A stretch of 5,544 nt of DNA from assembly GCA_022361135.1 (NCBI GenBank), contig JAKSBM010000213.1, positions 1 to 5,544 on the forward strand, in the 5' to 3' direction. This document shows positions 1 through 5,544 of the stretch, piece by piece. The position numbers were made by a program, and so were the translations under genes. Under the pieces are notes generated by a model. It saw nothing but the letters and a program-made list of their open reading frames with translations. It was not told the origin of the DNA and did not search any database. Position 1 is the stretch's first letter. Every line of letters starts with the position of its first letter. This stretch comes from Desulfobacterales bacterium (GTDB lineage Bacteria; Desulfobacterota; Desulfobacteria; Desulfobacterales; Desulfobacteraceae).

Positions 1-1271
1 AGGTAGCTTTTCCCGTGTTTGGGGTCGGCCAGGATCAGGTCGTACCGAATCCCGGAATTGATGAAGACCTTTTTGATCTGGGGCAGGGCTTCGATCTTCC
101 GGATGAGTTCCAGGTGGCGCCGGTGGTCCGGGCGCAGGCTTTTACAGATTTTGGGAAAGAGGCAGCGCCGGTCCTTGCAGGCCCCCTTGGTTAATTTCTT
201 TTCGCATTCATAGCCGTACATATTGGCCGTGGGACCGCCCAGGTCCATGATATTGCCCTTGAACCGGGGGTGGCGGGTCAGGGCTTTGGCCTCTTGAACC
301 ACGGATTCCTTGCTTCTGTATTGGACGGTTCGGCCCTGGTGGACGGCGATGGCGCAGAAGTTACATTCCCCGTAGCAGCCGTAGTGGGTGGGGATGGAAA
401 AACGGATGGTGTCCAGGGCCCGCACCGGCCCGTCCCCGGCGTAGTGGGGGTGGACCTCCCGTTCAAAGTCCAGGTCGTGGATCCGGTCCAGATCCTGGGT
501 AGTGGAGGGCAGGGGCGGGGGATTGAGAACCATGTAGCGGTCCCCGTGGGCCTGGCAGATGCCCTGGGCCGTGATGGGGTCGCAATTGTCGTAAAAGGTG
601 TTAAAGCTTTGGGTGTAGGCGGCCTTGTCTTTTTTCACCCTATCAAAGTCGGGCAGTTCCAAGCCCTTGGGTTCCCGGGAAATATAGCCCAATCCTCTGA
701 TGTTTTTAAATCCCTGGCCCTTTTTCAGGACCCGGGCCAGCTCCAGGACGGTGTCGTGGGCCATGCCAAAGAGGAGGAAATCGGCCTTGGCATCAAAGAG
801 GATGGAGCGGCGGATTTTATTGGACCAGAAATCATAGTGGGCAATGCGGCGAAGGCTGGCTTCGATGCCCCCCAGGACGATGGGGGCCGTGTTTTTGAAA
901 AAGCGGCGGATGAGGTTTGAATAGGCGATGACGGCCCGGTCCGGCCGGCGGGTGTTTTGGCAGCCCGGGGTGTAATCGTCGGTTTTCCGGCGTTTGCCCA
1001 GGGCGGTGTAATTGGCCACCATGGAGTCCACGGCCCCGCCGGTCACCCCCCAGAACAGGGCGGGTTCCCCCAGGCGGGAGATGTCTTCGGGTACATCCGG
1101 TCTGGGTTGGGCAATGATCCCCACCCGGAATCCTTTGTCCATGAGGAGTTTGCCGATGAGGCTCACCCCCATGAAGGGGGAATCAATGTAGGTGTCCCCG
1201 GTGACCAGGATGATGTCCAATTGGGTCCAGCCGAGTTTTTCCACCTCGGCCGGGGTGGTGGGAAGAAACAT
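1..1271 (-). CDS. ygiQ: YgiQ family (UPF0313) radical SAM protein, N-terminal 423 residues, truncated by window edge
   Basis: The frame is open from the ATG at 1271 to the left edge with no stop, giving 423 complete codons; family members are usually about 600-740 residues, so the C-terminal third is outside the window. The N-terminal part (about residues 18-57, with GDTYIDSPFMG at 25-35) is the family's Rossmann-like domain. HGDRYM (242-247) and NPPPLP (250-255) are family landmarks. The radical SAM triad CYGECNFC gives C299, C303 and C306, which should bind the [4Fe-4S] cluster that cleaves S-adenosylmethionine. After LGGPTANMYG (344-353) come C356, C365, C370 and C376 (CX8CX4CX5C), which also fits the E. 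coli protein as I recall it and may hold a second metal centre. The substrate and reaction of this family are not established; a cytosolic location is inferred from the lack of a signal peptide or membrane segments. It is transcribed alone here, away from the radA operon. The family call is very secure, the function is not. Confidence 0.96.
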   Translation of the reverse strand, partial: MFLPTTPAEVEKLGWTQLDIILVTGDTYIDSPFMGVSLIGKLLMDKGFRVGIIAQPRPDVPEDISRLGEPALFWGVTGGAVDSMVANYTALGKRRKTDDYTPGCQNTRRPDRAVIAYSNLIRRFFKNTAPIVLGGIEASLRRIAHYDFWSNKIRRSILFDAKADFLLFGMAHDTVLELARVLKKGQGFKNIRGLGYISREPKGLELPDFDRVKKDKAAYTQSFNTFYDNCDPITAQGICQAHGDRYMVLNPPPLPSTTQDLDRIHDLDFEREVHPHYAGDGPVRALDTIRFSIPTHYGCYGECNFCAIAVHQGRTVQYRSKESVVQEAKALTRHPRFKGNIMDLGGPTANMYGYECEKKLTKGACKDRRCLFPKICKSLRPDHRRHLELIRKIEALPQIKKVFINSGIRYDLILADPKHGKSY

Positions 1272-1275
1272 GGTA

Positions 1276-1281
1276 CTCCTT
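1276..1281 (-). promoter_or_regulatory. Ribosome binding site of ygiQ
   Basis: On the minus strand AAGGAG lies 4 nt before the ATG at 1271. The spacing is slightly short, but the match is strong and no other in-frame start lies nearby, so it fixes the start. Confidence 0.75.
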
Positions 1282-1311
1282 GTTGTGTGCAATGGTGCGT
1301 AAAAACATAAC

Positions 1312-1340
1312 AATATACATCAAATGGGGATTTGTCACAA
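1312..1340 (-). promoter_or_regulatory. Putative sigma70-type promoter of ygiQ
   Basis: Reading the minus strand, a -35 box TTGTGA (1340-1335, 4 of 6 consensus bases) is followed by a 17-bp spacer and a -10 box TATATT (1317-1312, 5 of 6). The predicted start near 1305 gives a leader of roughly 34 nt carrying the AAGGAG ribosome binding site. The boxes sit in a locally AT-rich island inside otherwise G-rich DNA. This is a by-eye call. Confidence 0.55.
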
Positions 1341-1371
1341 TGTGTCCGTGGGGATGGGGCTTTCTTGCATT

Positions 1372-1391
1372 GGGAAATGGGCAGGGTGGGG
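1372..1391 (+). other. Canonical G-quadruplex motif 1
   Basis: Four runs of at least three G (1372-1374, 1379-1381, 1384-1386, 1388-1391) are separated by loops of 4, 2 and 1 nt, which satisfies the usual G3+N1-7 pattern. It lies on the plus strand, the template strand for ygiQ, about 30 bp upstream of that gene's -35 box. Folding in the cell is not shown. Confidence 0.5.
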
Positions 1392-1427
1392 TGGATTCAA
1401 TTCTTTTTGATTCGGTTGGATTGGATT

Positions 1428-1445
1428 GGGTGGGGTGTGGGGGGG
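1428..1445 (+). other. Canonical G-quadruplex motif 2
   Basis: G runs at 1428-1430, 1432-1435 and a run of seven G at 1439-1445, which can be split into two tracts, give four G-tracts with short loops. It follows a short degenerate pentamer repeat (TTGGA, TTGGA, TTGGG, TGGGG at 1416-1435). The left arm of the long inverted repeat begins 30 bases further on. Confidence 0.45.
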
Positions 1446-1474
1446 AAACGCTGGGAGGTCGGGAAGGCAGCGGT

Positions 1475-1688
1475 TTGTGTTAATACCCGGGGTGGAACGG
1501 GGCCACCTCCCGTCCGCGATGTCTCCGGCAAAGCGGCTCTAAACGGTCCTCCGGAAAAAAGCGAAAACTCCTCCCCGCGGTCGTCAAACAGTTCGCTTTT
1601 CTTTTCCTCCGGCCGTTAAGAGCCGCTAATGCCTCCGACATGACGGCTCCCGGGAGGCGCCCCCGCCCCACCCCTGATCCCACCACAA
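1475..1688. repeat. Long imperfect inverted repeat (about 214 bp palindrome), possible non-autonomous element or structured RNA
   Basis: The left half (1475-1566) is an imperfect reverse complement of the right half (1592-1688). Matching blocks in order from the outside are TTGTG/CACAA (1475-1479 with 1684-1688), GGGGTGG (1489-1495), CGGGG, CCTCCCG (1506-1512), ATGTC (1519-1523), GGCA, AGCGGCTCT (1532-1540), AACGG, and AAAAGCGAA (1557-1565 with 1592-1600) at the tip. They are separated by short mismatches or bulges, and the apical loop is about 26 nt. So many colinear blocks cannot be chance. No tract of T follows either outer end, so it is not an ordinary intrinsic terminator, and I see no clear target-site duplication. 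Small open frames across it on either strand resemble no protein I recognise. It could be a decayed miniature transposable element, a repetitive intergenic palindrome or a structured RNA. Confidence 0.75.
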
Positions 1689-1989
1689 GGGATTGGGGAT
1701 GTGTGCTGTTTTGACGTATGGGGTATGGCCCGTTTTAAAAATCGTTCAGGCAGCATCAAATCATTATATTGATTGGAACTCAAAGTTTTTGGCCGTGATT
1801 AAAGCGGAGTTGGAAAATAGCCCCTTCATTATTTTTGAGAATTGCTTTGGGGGACAGGGCACGAAATGATGGGGGGATGTTTTAATTTGCTGTCCATGTG
1901 AAAATTAAATGCCATGGCTTGAATGGGTTGAATTGAAAGTTTTTTCAGGACAAGGGAACGATTAAACGTGAGGTAATGGAGAGTCGGCG
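1689..1989. other. Intergenic stretch without a recognisable gene
   Basis: About 300 bases between the long inverted repeat and the stop codon of the transporter gene. It is more AT-rich than the coding DNA around it. Short frames exist but lack ribosome binding sites and recognisable content. I see no GC-rich hairpin followed by a T tract on the minus strand, so the end of the transporter transcript is not evident. The only signal is a weak plus-strand promoter-like pair at 1711-1739. Confidence 0.6.
1711..1739 (+). promoter_or_regulatory. Weak promoter-like sequence with no gene downstream
   Basis: TTGACG (1711-1716, 5 of 6 against the -35 consensus), a 17-bp spacer and TTTAAA (1734-1739, 4 of 6 against the -10 consensus). 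A transcript from here would begin just right of the long inverted repeat and run antisense into the 3' end of the transporter gene. No plus-strand coding region follows, so it is either a chance match or the promoter of a non-coding RNA. Confidence 0.25.
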
Positions 1990-2889
1990 TTAGGCCAGCA
2001 TGAGCAAACCAATACCGGTGACGGCAATGACGGCGCCCAGGATGGCCCGGGGGGAGACCCGTTCCTTGTACAGGAAAATGGAAAAGGGGATGATGGCCAC
2101 CGGTGTCAGGGAGAGGAAGGTGGAGGCCACGCCCGTGGAAAGGTATTGGAGGGTGAGCAGGGAGAGGGAAACTCCGATGAAGGGGCCCACCACGGAGCCG
2201 GCTGCGGTCATGGCAACGGCCTGGGTGTTGGCCAGAGCCTGTTTCACCTGACCCCATTTCCGGGTGAGGGTGAAAAAGAGGATGAAGCAGCCAAAGGCAG
2301 CCAGGGCTCTGATCTGGGTGGCGGGGAAGGCCGGGAGGTATCCCTGGGCCGTGACCATGCCTGCCTTGGACAGGATGTATCCCACGGCTTGTCCCATCAT
2401 GGCCCCCAGGCCGAATGCCAGTCCCTTGAAGCTGACCTGGCGGTGGTTTGTATCGTGGTTTTTTTCTAAAATTACCATTCCCACCCCGGCCAGGGTGATC
2501 AGGATCCCTCCCCATTGGGCCGGCGTATAAATTTCGTCCAGGAATGCCCAGCCAATGACGGCGGCCATGGGGGCGGACAGGGAAAAGAGGAGCAGGGCAA
2601 TGCGGGGCCCGGCTTCCACCAGGGCTTTGAACAGGCAGATATCCCCCAGGAAAAATCCAATGATGCCGGACAGGGATAGGTAGAACCAGGCCCGGGCCGG
2701 GAAATCCAGGGGCAGGGGGCTGCCCGTGGTAAGTGTCAGGTAGAGGGTGAACAATGCCAGGGCCGTGGTCAGCCGGATGATGTTTACGGATGTGGCCCCC
2801 ACTTGCCGGGAGGCCGCTTCGAAAAATTGGACGCTGATGGTCCAGCAAAGCACGGTGAGCAGAGCTATGGATTCTCCGATAAAAGGCAT
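1990..2889 (-). CDS. EamA/DMT-family inner-membrane transporter
   Basis: The 299-residue product is almost wholly hydrophobic, with about ten predicted helices (roughly 5-23, 36-54, 69-87, 96-115, 124-142, 156-174, 190-208, 226-246, 251-273, 280-298). This fits the two five-helix EamA repeats of the drug/metabolite transporter superfamily at normal length. The end of each repeat shows the family pattern of an acidic residue before a helix with G-rich packing: DEIYTPAQWGG at 118-128 and YKERVSP at 274-280. Such proteins export amino acids, metabolites or drugs across the inner membrane; the substrate cannot be read from sequence. I chose the ATG at 2889 rather than the in-frame TTG at 2895, because the promoter just upstream predicts a transcript start near 2891, which would exclude the TTG. 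No Shine-Dalgarno sequence is visible. The gene is divergent from radA, and no partner gene follows it, so it is probably monocistronic. Confidence 0.92.
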   Translation of the reverse strand: MPFIGESIALLTVLCWTISVQFFEAASRQVGATSVNIIRLTTALALFTLYLTLTTGSPLPLDFPARAWFYLSLSGIIGFFLGDICLFKALVEAGPRIALLLFSLSAPMAAVIGWAFLDEIYTPAQWGGILITLAGVGMVILEKNHDTNHRQVSFKGLAFGLGAMMGQAVGYILSKAGMVTAQGYLPAFPATQIRALAAFGCFILFFTLTRKWGQVKQALANTQAVAMTAAGSVVGPFIGVSLSLLTLQYLSTGVASTFLSLTPVAIIPFSIFLYKERVSPRAILGAVIAVTGIGLLMLA

Positions 2890-2897
2890 GGACAAGC

Positions 2898-2926
2898 TCT
2901 ATAACAGGGGGATTGGGCGGTGTCAA
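2898..2926 (-). promoter_or_regulatory. Strong promoter of the EamA transporter gene, predicted leaderless
   Basis: On the minus strand a perfect -35 box TTGACA (2926-2921) is followed by a 17-bp spacer and a -10 box TATAGA (2903-2898, 4 of 6). With standard spacing the first transcribed base is near 2891, two bases before the ATG at 2889. The transcript would then have essentially no leader, which agrees with the missing ribosome binding site. Confidence 0.6.
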
Positions 2927-3002
2927 TAAACAAGTGAAGGGAAAAACTACCGGGAATAATAGGACCTTGGCTGGGTTTTGTCCTTGGGTGTGGGAAGAAA
3001 AC

Positions 3003-3032
3003 TTGATACAAATCCATTGTTTATGGTATATT
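3003..3032 (+). promoter_or_regulatory. Putative sigma70-type promoter of the radA-rlmE-yebC operon
   Basis: TTGATA (3003-3008, 5 of 6), an 18-bp spacer and TATATT (3027-3032, 5 of 6) lie in an AT-rich stretch. The predicted start is near 3039, leaving a leader of about 31 nt before the TTG at 3070. The -35 boxes of this promoter and of the divergent transporter promoter are 76 bp apart, so the two need not overlap. No LexA-like box was recognised by eye. Confidence 0.55.
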
Positions 3033-3069
3033 TTCCCGATTTGTTAAATTCAGGAAATGAATTCAAAAT

Positions 3070-4437
3070 TTGAAGAAAAAAGACAAACGCATATATCGGT
3101 GTAAAACCTGTGGGACCACCACCCCCAAGTGGATGGGCAAATGCCCGGACTGCGGGGACTGGGATTCCCTGGTGGAAGAGCGGCCGGAAACCAATACCCG
3201 GGGACTGGGGGGCAAGGCCTTTGTGCCCGAGCCCGTGCCCATTGATTCGGTGGAGGCCGGCGAAGCCCGCCGGACCCGGACCGGGATCGGGGAGTTTGAC
3301 CGGGTCCTGGGGGGCGGTATTGTGGACGGGTCCCTGGTCCTCATCGGCGGGGATCCGGGCATTGGCAAGTCCACCCTCATGCTCCAGATCCTTTCGGTGC
3401 TGGCGGGCCAGGGGAAAAAATGCCTCTACGTTTCCGGCGAGGAATCCATCCAGCAGATCTCCATGCGGGGTCGGCGGCTGGAGTCGGGTTCTTCTTCCCT
3501 TTACATTGTGGCCGAAACCGATCTGGAATCCATTTTGGCCATGGTGGAAAAGGAGACCTACGATGCCATTGTCATTGATTCCATCCAGACGGTGTTCCAC
3601 CCCGAGGTGACATCCACCCCCGGATCGGTGACCCAGATCCGCGAGGCCTCCATGCAGTTCATGCGGTTGGCCAAATCCACGGGGATTCCCATCTTTCTGG
3701 TGGGCCATGTGACCAAGGTGGGGGCCATTGCCGGTCCCCGGATCATGGAGCACATGGTGGACACGGTGCTTTATTTCGAAGGGGACAAGTCCCATATCTT
3801 CCGCATCCTGAGGGCGGTGAAAAACCGCTTTGGCTCCACCAATGAGATCGGGGTCTTTGAAATGCGGGAAAAGGGGCTTTCACAGGTGCCCAATCCTTCT
3901 TCGGTCTTTCTGGCCGAGCGGGCGGCCGTGGCACCGGGGTCGGTGGTTACCTCCTGCATGGAGGGCACCCGGCCCATTTTGGTGGAAATCCAGGGACTGG
4001 TCTCCAGTTCCGGTTTGGGAACCCCCCGGCGCACGGTGCTGGGCTTGGACAACCATCGGGTTTCCCTCATTGTTGCTGTGATGGAAAAGCGGTTGGGCAT
4101 GAACCTGGCCGGCTTGGATATATTCATGAATGTCACCGGCGGGGTTCGCATTGTGGAGCCCTCTGCCGATCTGGCCATTGCTGCGGCCCTGGCTTCCAGT
4201 TTTCTGGACAAGCCCGTGCCCAAGGAGGTCACCCTCATTGGTGAGGTGGGCCTCACCGGGGAGATCCGGGCGGTGAGCCATGCCCAGGCCCGGGTGAAGG
4301 AGGCGGCCAAGATGGGATTTACCACCTGTCTGGTCCCGGCCTCCACCCTGAAGCAATTGTCCAAGGTCCGGGGCATGACCATTGAAAGTATAGGATTTTT
4401 AAAGGACGCCATGGAGGTGCTGTTTCAAAATGGCTAA
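3070..4437 (+). CDS. radA: DNA repair/recombination ATPase RadA (Sms)
   Basis: RadA is a hexameric RecA-related ATPase that drives branch migration of recombination intermediates and helps process stalled forks. All landmarks are in place over 455 residues, the usual length (E. coli about 460): an N-terminal zinc finger with C11, C14, C25 and C28; Walker A GGDPGIGKST at 93-102; Walker B AIVIDSIQT at 166-174 with D170; the RadA-specific KNRFG at 251-255; and a C-terminal Lon-like domain from about 290 with EPSADLA (363-369) and GEVGLTGEIR (391-400). The Lon-like domain is a scaffold and DNA-binding module in this family, not an active protease. The start is TTG at 3070: an in-frame TGA at 3058-3060 bars extension, and any later ATG would lose the first zinc-finger cysteines. 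The only Shine-Dalgarno candidate, AGGA at 3052-3055, is 14 nt away, so initiation may be weak. It heads an operon with rlmE and yebC. Confidence 0.98.
   Translation: MKKKDKRIYRCKTCGTTTPKWMGKCPDCGDWDSLVEERPETNTRGLGGKAFVPEPVPIDSVEAGEARRTRTGIGEFDRVLGGGIVDGSLVLIGGDPGIGKSTLMLQILSVLAGQGKKCLYVSGEESIQQISMRGRRLESGSSSLYIVAETDLESILAMVEKETYDAIVIDSIQTVFHPEVTSTPGSVTQIREASMQFMRLAKSTGIPIFLVGHVTKVGAIAGPRIMEHMVDTVLYFEGDKSHIFRILRAVKNRFGSTNEIGVFEMREKGLSQVPNPSSVFLAERAAVAPGSVVTSCMEGTRPILVEIQGLVSSSGLGTPRRTVLGLDNHRVSLIVAVMEKRLGMNLAGLDIFMNVTGGVRIVEPSADLAIAAALASSFLDKPVPKEVTLIGEVGLTGEIRAVSHAQARVKEAAKMGFTTCLVPASTLKQLSKVRGMTIESIGFLKDAMEVLFQNG
4413..4419 (+). promoter_or_regulatory. Ribosome binding site of rlmE inside the radA coding region
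   Basis: GGAGGTG lies in the last codons of radA, 10 nt before the ATG at 4430. It supports the overlapping rlmE start and suggests translational coupling to radA. Confidence 0.75.
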
Positions 4438-5044
4438 AAAAAGAGGAAGACCGGGCAAGGGCGGCAAGGACTGGGCGGACCATCTCACCCAGCGGGCCAA
4501 ATCCGAAGGATATCCGGCCCGGTCCGTATACAAGCTGGAGGAGATCCAGAAAAAATTTCGCATCATGAAGCCCGGTGATACCGTATTGGACCTGGGCTGT
4601 TCCCCGGGCTCCTGGCTCCTCTATGCCTCCCGGCAGGTCAAGGGAAAGGGCCGGGTGCTGGGCATTGATTTAAAGCCGGTGGAAACCAAGCTACCGGACA
4701 ATGTCACCGCCGTTGAGGACAATATCCTGCGCATGGAAAACCCGGATTTTGTCCAGGCGGCCCAGGGCTGCCAGGCCGTGATTTCCGACATGGCCCCGGC
4801 CACCACGGGACGGAAGGACGTGGATGCCCTGCGCTCCTTTGAGCTGTGTGAAATGGCCCTGGAAAAGGCCTTGGAGCTCTTGGGAAAAAATGGAAATTTT
4901 GTCTGTAAAATATTCCAGGGAAATGAATTTAAGGCATTTGAGAAACGGGTGAAGACAGCCTTTAGGGAGTGTCGGGTGTTCAAGCCGGAATCGTGTCGAA
5001 AACAAAGTAAAGAAATATATATCATTGCAAAAGGTAAAAAATAA
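4430..5044 (+). CDS. rlmE: 23S rRNA (uridine-2'-O)-methyltransferase RlmE (FtsJ/RrmJ)
   Basis: RlmE uses S-adenosylmethionine to methylate the 2'-OH of U2552 (E. coli numbering) in the A loop of 23S rRNA, a late step of large-subunit assembly in the cytosol. The 204-residue protein is close to the E. coli length of 209. The basic N-terminus (1-13) precedes a Rossmann methyltransferase fold with the SAM-binding motif DLGCSPG at 54-60. The catalytic K-D-K-E tetrad of the family is intact: K35 in RSVYK, D120 in SDMAP, K160 in VCKIFQG, and E195 in SKEIYIIA. The ATG overlaps the last 8 nt of radA (4430-4437) and has a good internal ribosome binding site, so the two genes are co-transcribed and probably translationally coupled. 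The last 15 or so codons are notably A-rich compared with the rest of the gene, reflecting a lysine-rich tail. The assignment is secure. Confidence 0.97.
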   Translation: MAKKRGRPGKGGKDWADHLTQRAKSEGYPARSVYKLEEIQKKFRIMKPGDTVLDLGCSPGSWLLYASRQVKGKGRVLGIDLKPVETKLPDNVTAVEDNILRMENPDFVQAAQGCQAVISDMAPATTGRKDVDALRSFELCEMALEKALELLGKNGNFVCKIFQGNEFKAFEKRVKTAFRECRVFKPESCRKQSKEIYIIAKGKK

Positions 5045-5050
5045 GGAGGG
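5043..5050 (+). promoter_or_regulatory. Ribosome binding site of yebC overlapping the rlmE stop codon
   Basis: AAGGAGGG shares its first two bases with the TAA of rlmE and ends 5 nt before the ATG at 5056. It is the strongest Shine-Dalgarno sequence in the operon, which suggests that yebC is the most heavily translated of the three genes. Confidence 0.85.
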
Positions 5051-5055
5051 ATCTC

Positions 5056-5544
5056 ATGTCCGGACATAGTAAATGGTCGACCATTAAACATAAAAAGGGT
5101 GCTGCAGATAAAAAAAGAGGGAAGATTTTCACCAAGCTGATCAAGGAAATCACCGTGGCCGCCCGCATGGGTGGGGGAGACATTGAATCAAACCCCAGAC
5201 TGCGCCAGGCCATTGCCGCTGCCAAGGCCCAGAACATGCCCAAGGATAACTTTGAGCGGGCCATTAAAAAGGGTACCGGTGAGCTGGAAGGCGTGAACTA
5301 CGAAGAAATCCGCTACGAAGGTTATGGCCCCGCCGGGGTGGCCGTGCTGGTGGAATGCCTCACCGATAATAAGAACCGGACCATTGCCGATGTCCGTTAT
5401 ATCTTCTCCAAGGCCGGCGGAAACGTGGGCACCGACGGGTGTGTGGCCTGGATGTTCGACAAAAAGGGCCTCATTGCCGTGTCCAAGGACAATGCCGATG
5501 AAGATACCCTCATGGACGTGGCCCTGGATGCCGGTGCCGAAGAC
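5056..5544 (+). CDS. yebC: YebC/PmpR (TACO1) family protein, N-terminal 163 residues, truncated by window edge
   Basis: The frame is open to the right edge (163 codons); the family is usually about 240-250 residues, so roughly two thirds is present. The N-terminus [20 protein letters not shown] is the near-invariant family signature, followed by [12 protein letters not shown] (21-32). The middle domain carries the conserved [14 protein letters not shown] and DNKNRT segments and then the FSKAGGNVG stretch. Members have been described as DNA-binding transcriptional regulators (PmpR). Mitochondrial TACO1 and, in more recent work, bacterial members are linked to ribosome stalling at proline-rich stretches. 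The sequence alone cannot decide between the roles, but co-transcription with an rRNA methyltransferase fits the ribosome role. In many genomes yebC is followed by ruvC-ruvA-ruvB, which would also fit radA upstream. It begins 11 nt after rlmE. Confidence 0.97.
   Translation, partial: MSGHSKWSTIKHKKGAADKKRGKIFTKLIKEITVAARMGGGDIESNPRLRQAIAAAKAQNMPKDNFERAIKKGTGELEGVNYEEIRYEGYGPAGVAVLVECLTDNKNRTIADVRYIFSKAGGNVGTDGCVAWMFDKKGLIAVSKDNADEDTLMDVALDAGAED

Noticed and set aside
270..1310. Long open frames on the plus strand opposite ygiQ
   Set aside because: They are antisense shadows of the GC-rich ygiQ coding region, which is intact on the minus strand and has family motifs throughout.
1555..1604. 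Intrinsic terminator at the tip of the palindrome (AAAAGCGAA with TTCGCTTTT, then more T)
   Set aside because: The stem is short and AT-rich with a loop of about 26 nt, and it sits inside the larger pairing, so it lacks the compact GC-rich stem of a normal terminator.
1532..1628. Integron attC-like site, suggested by AAACGG and CCGTTAAG in opposite arms
   Set aside because: The bases do not match the RYYYAAC and GTTRRRY core sites, they lie mid-stem instead of at the ends, and no integrase or cassette array is present.
1332..1686. Small open frames of 95 codons (plus) and 68 codons (minus) over the long palindrome
   Set aside because: They owe their openness to the GC-rich inverted repeat, have no good ribosome binding site and resemble no protein I recognise.
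1829..1920. Possible 26-codon peptide on the minus strand downstream of the transporter gene (starting near 1913)
   Set aside because: No Shine-Dalgarno sequence, no recognisable content, and the frame is only the tail of a shadow frame of the transporter gene.
1829..2926. A 365-codon open frame on the minus strand overlapping the transporter gene
   Set aside because: It is the transporter gene read in another frame: proline-, histidine- and glycine-rich with no recognisable domain, while the 299-residue frame is a clear EamA protein.
2965..2987. Direct repeat CCTTGG (2965-2970 and 2982-2987) in the divergent promoter region
   Set aside because: Only six bases with 17-nt centre spacing, not palindromic and not near either -10 box; too short to call an operator.
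2947..4412. Several open frames antisense or out of frame to radA
   Set aside because: Low-complexity His/Gly/Pro or Arg/Ser-rich products typical of shadow frames in GC-rich genes; radA explains the DNA.

Overview
The window carries five protein genes, two of them cut by the window edges, and about 720 bases of unusual non-coding DNA. The coding parts are GC-rich, with many G- and C-ending codons. Gene content and protein style suggest a Gram-negative, probably anaerobic bacterium, perhaps a sulfate-reducing Desulfobacterota relative. That placement is an impression from composition and sequence feel, not a computed result.

Left part, minus strand (1-1271): the first 423 codons of a YgiQ-family (UPF0313) radical SAM protein. 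The radical SAM cysteine triad and a second four-cysteine motif are both visible, and the C-terminal end lies outside the window. A good sigma70-like promoter sits at 1312-1340. Upstream of it is a G-rich stretch with two canonical G-quadruplex motifs. Beyond that lies a long imperfect inverted repeat at about 1475-1688, the least explained object in the window. Bases 1689-1989 hold no convincing gene.

Middle part (1990-3069): a ten-helix EamA/DMT-family transporter gene on the minus strand. Its promoter places the predicted transcript start 2 nt before the ATG, so the message is probably leaderless or nearly so. A separate divergent promoter at 3003-3032 drives the rightward operon.

Right part, plus strand (3070-5544): a tight operon of radA (recombination branch-migration ATPase, TTG start), rlmE (23S rRNA Um2552 methyltransferase, overlapping radA by 8 nt) and yebC (YebC/TACO1 family, cut by the right edge). 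This joins a DNA-repair gene with two genes that act on the ribosome or on transcription. In many bacteria yebC precedes ruvC-ruvA-ruvB, so Holliday-junction genes may follow outside the window; this is inference.

I found no new defence system, CRISPR array, tRNA, rRNA or insertion sequence. The candidates for novelty are the long inverted repeat with its G-rich flank, and the leaderless transporter promoter.
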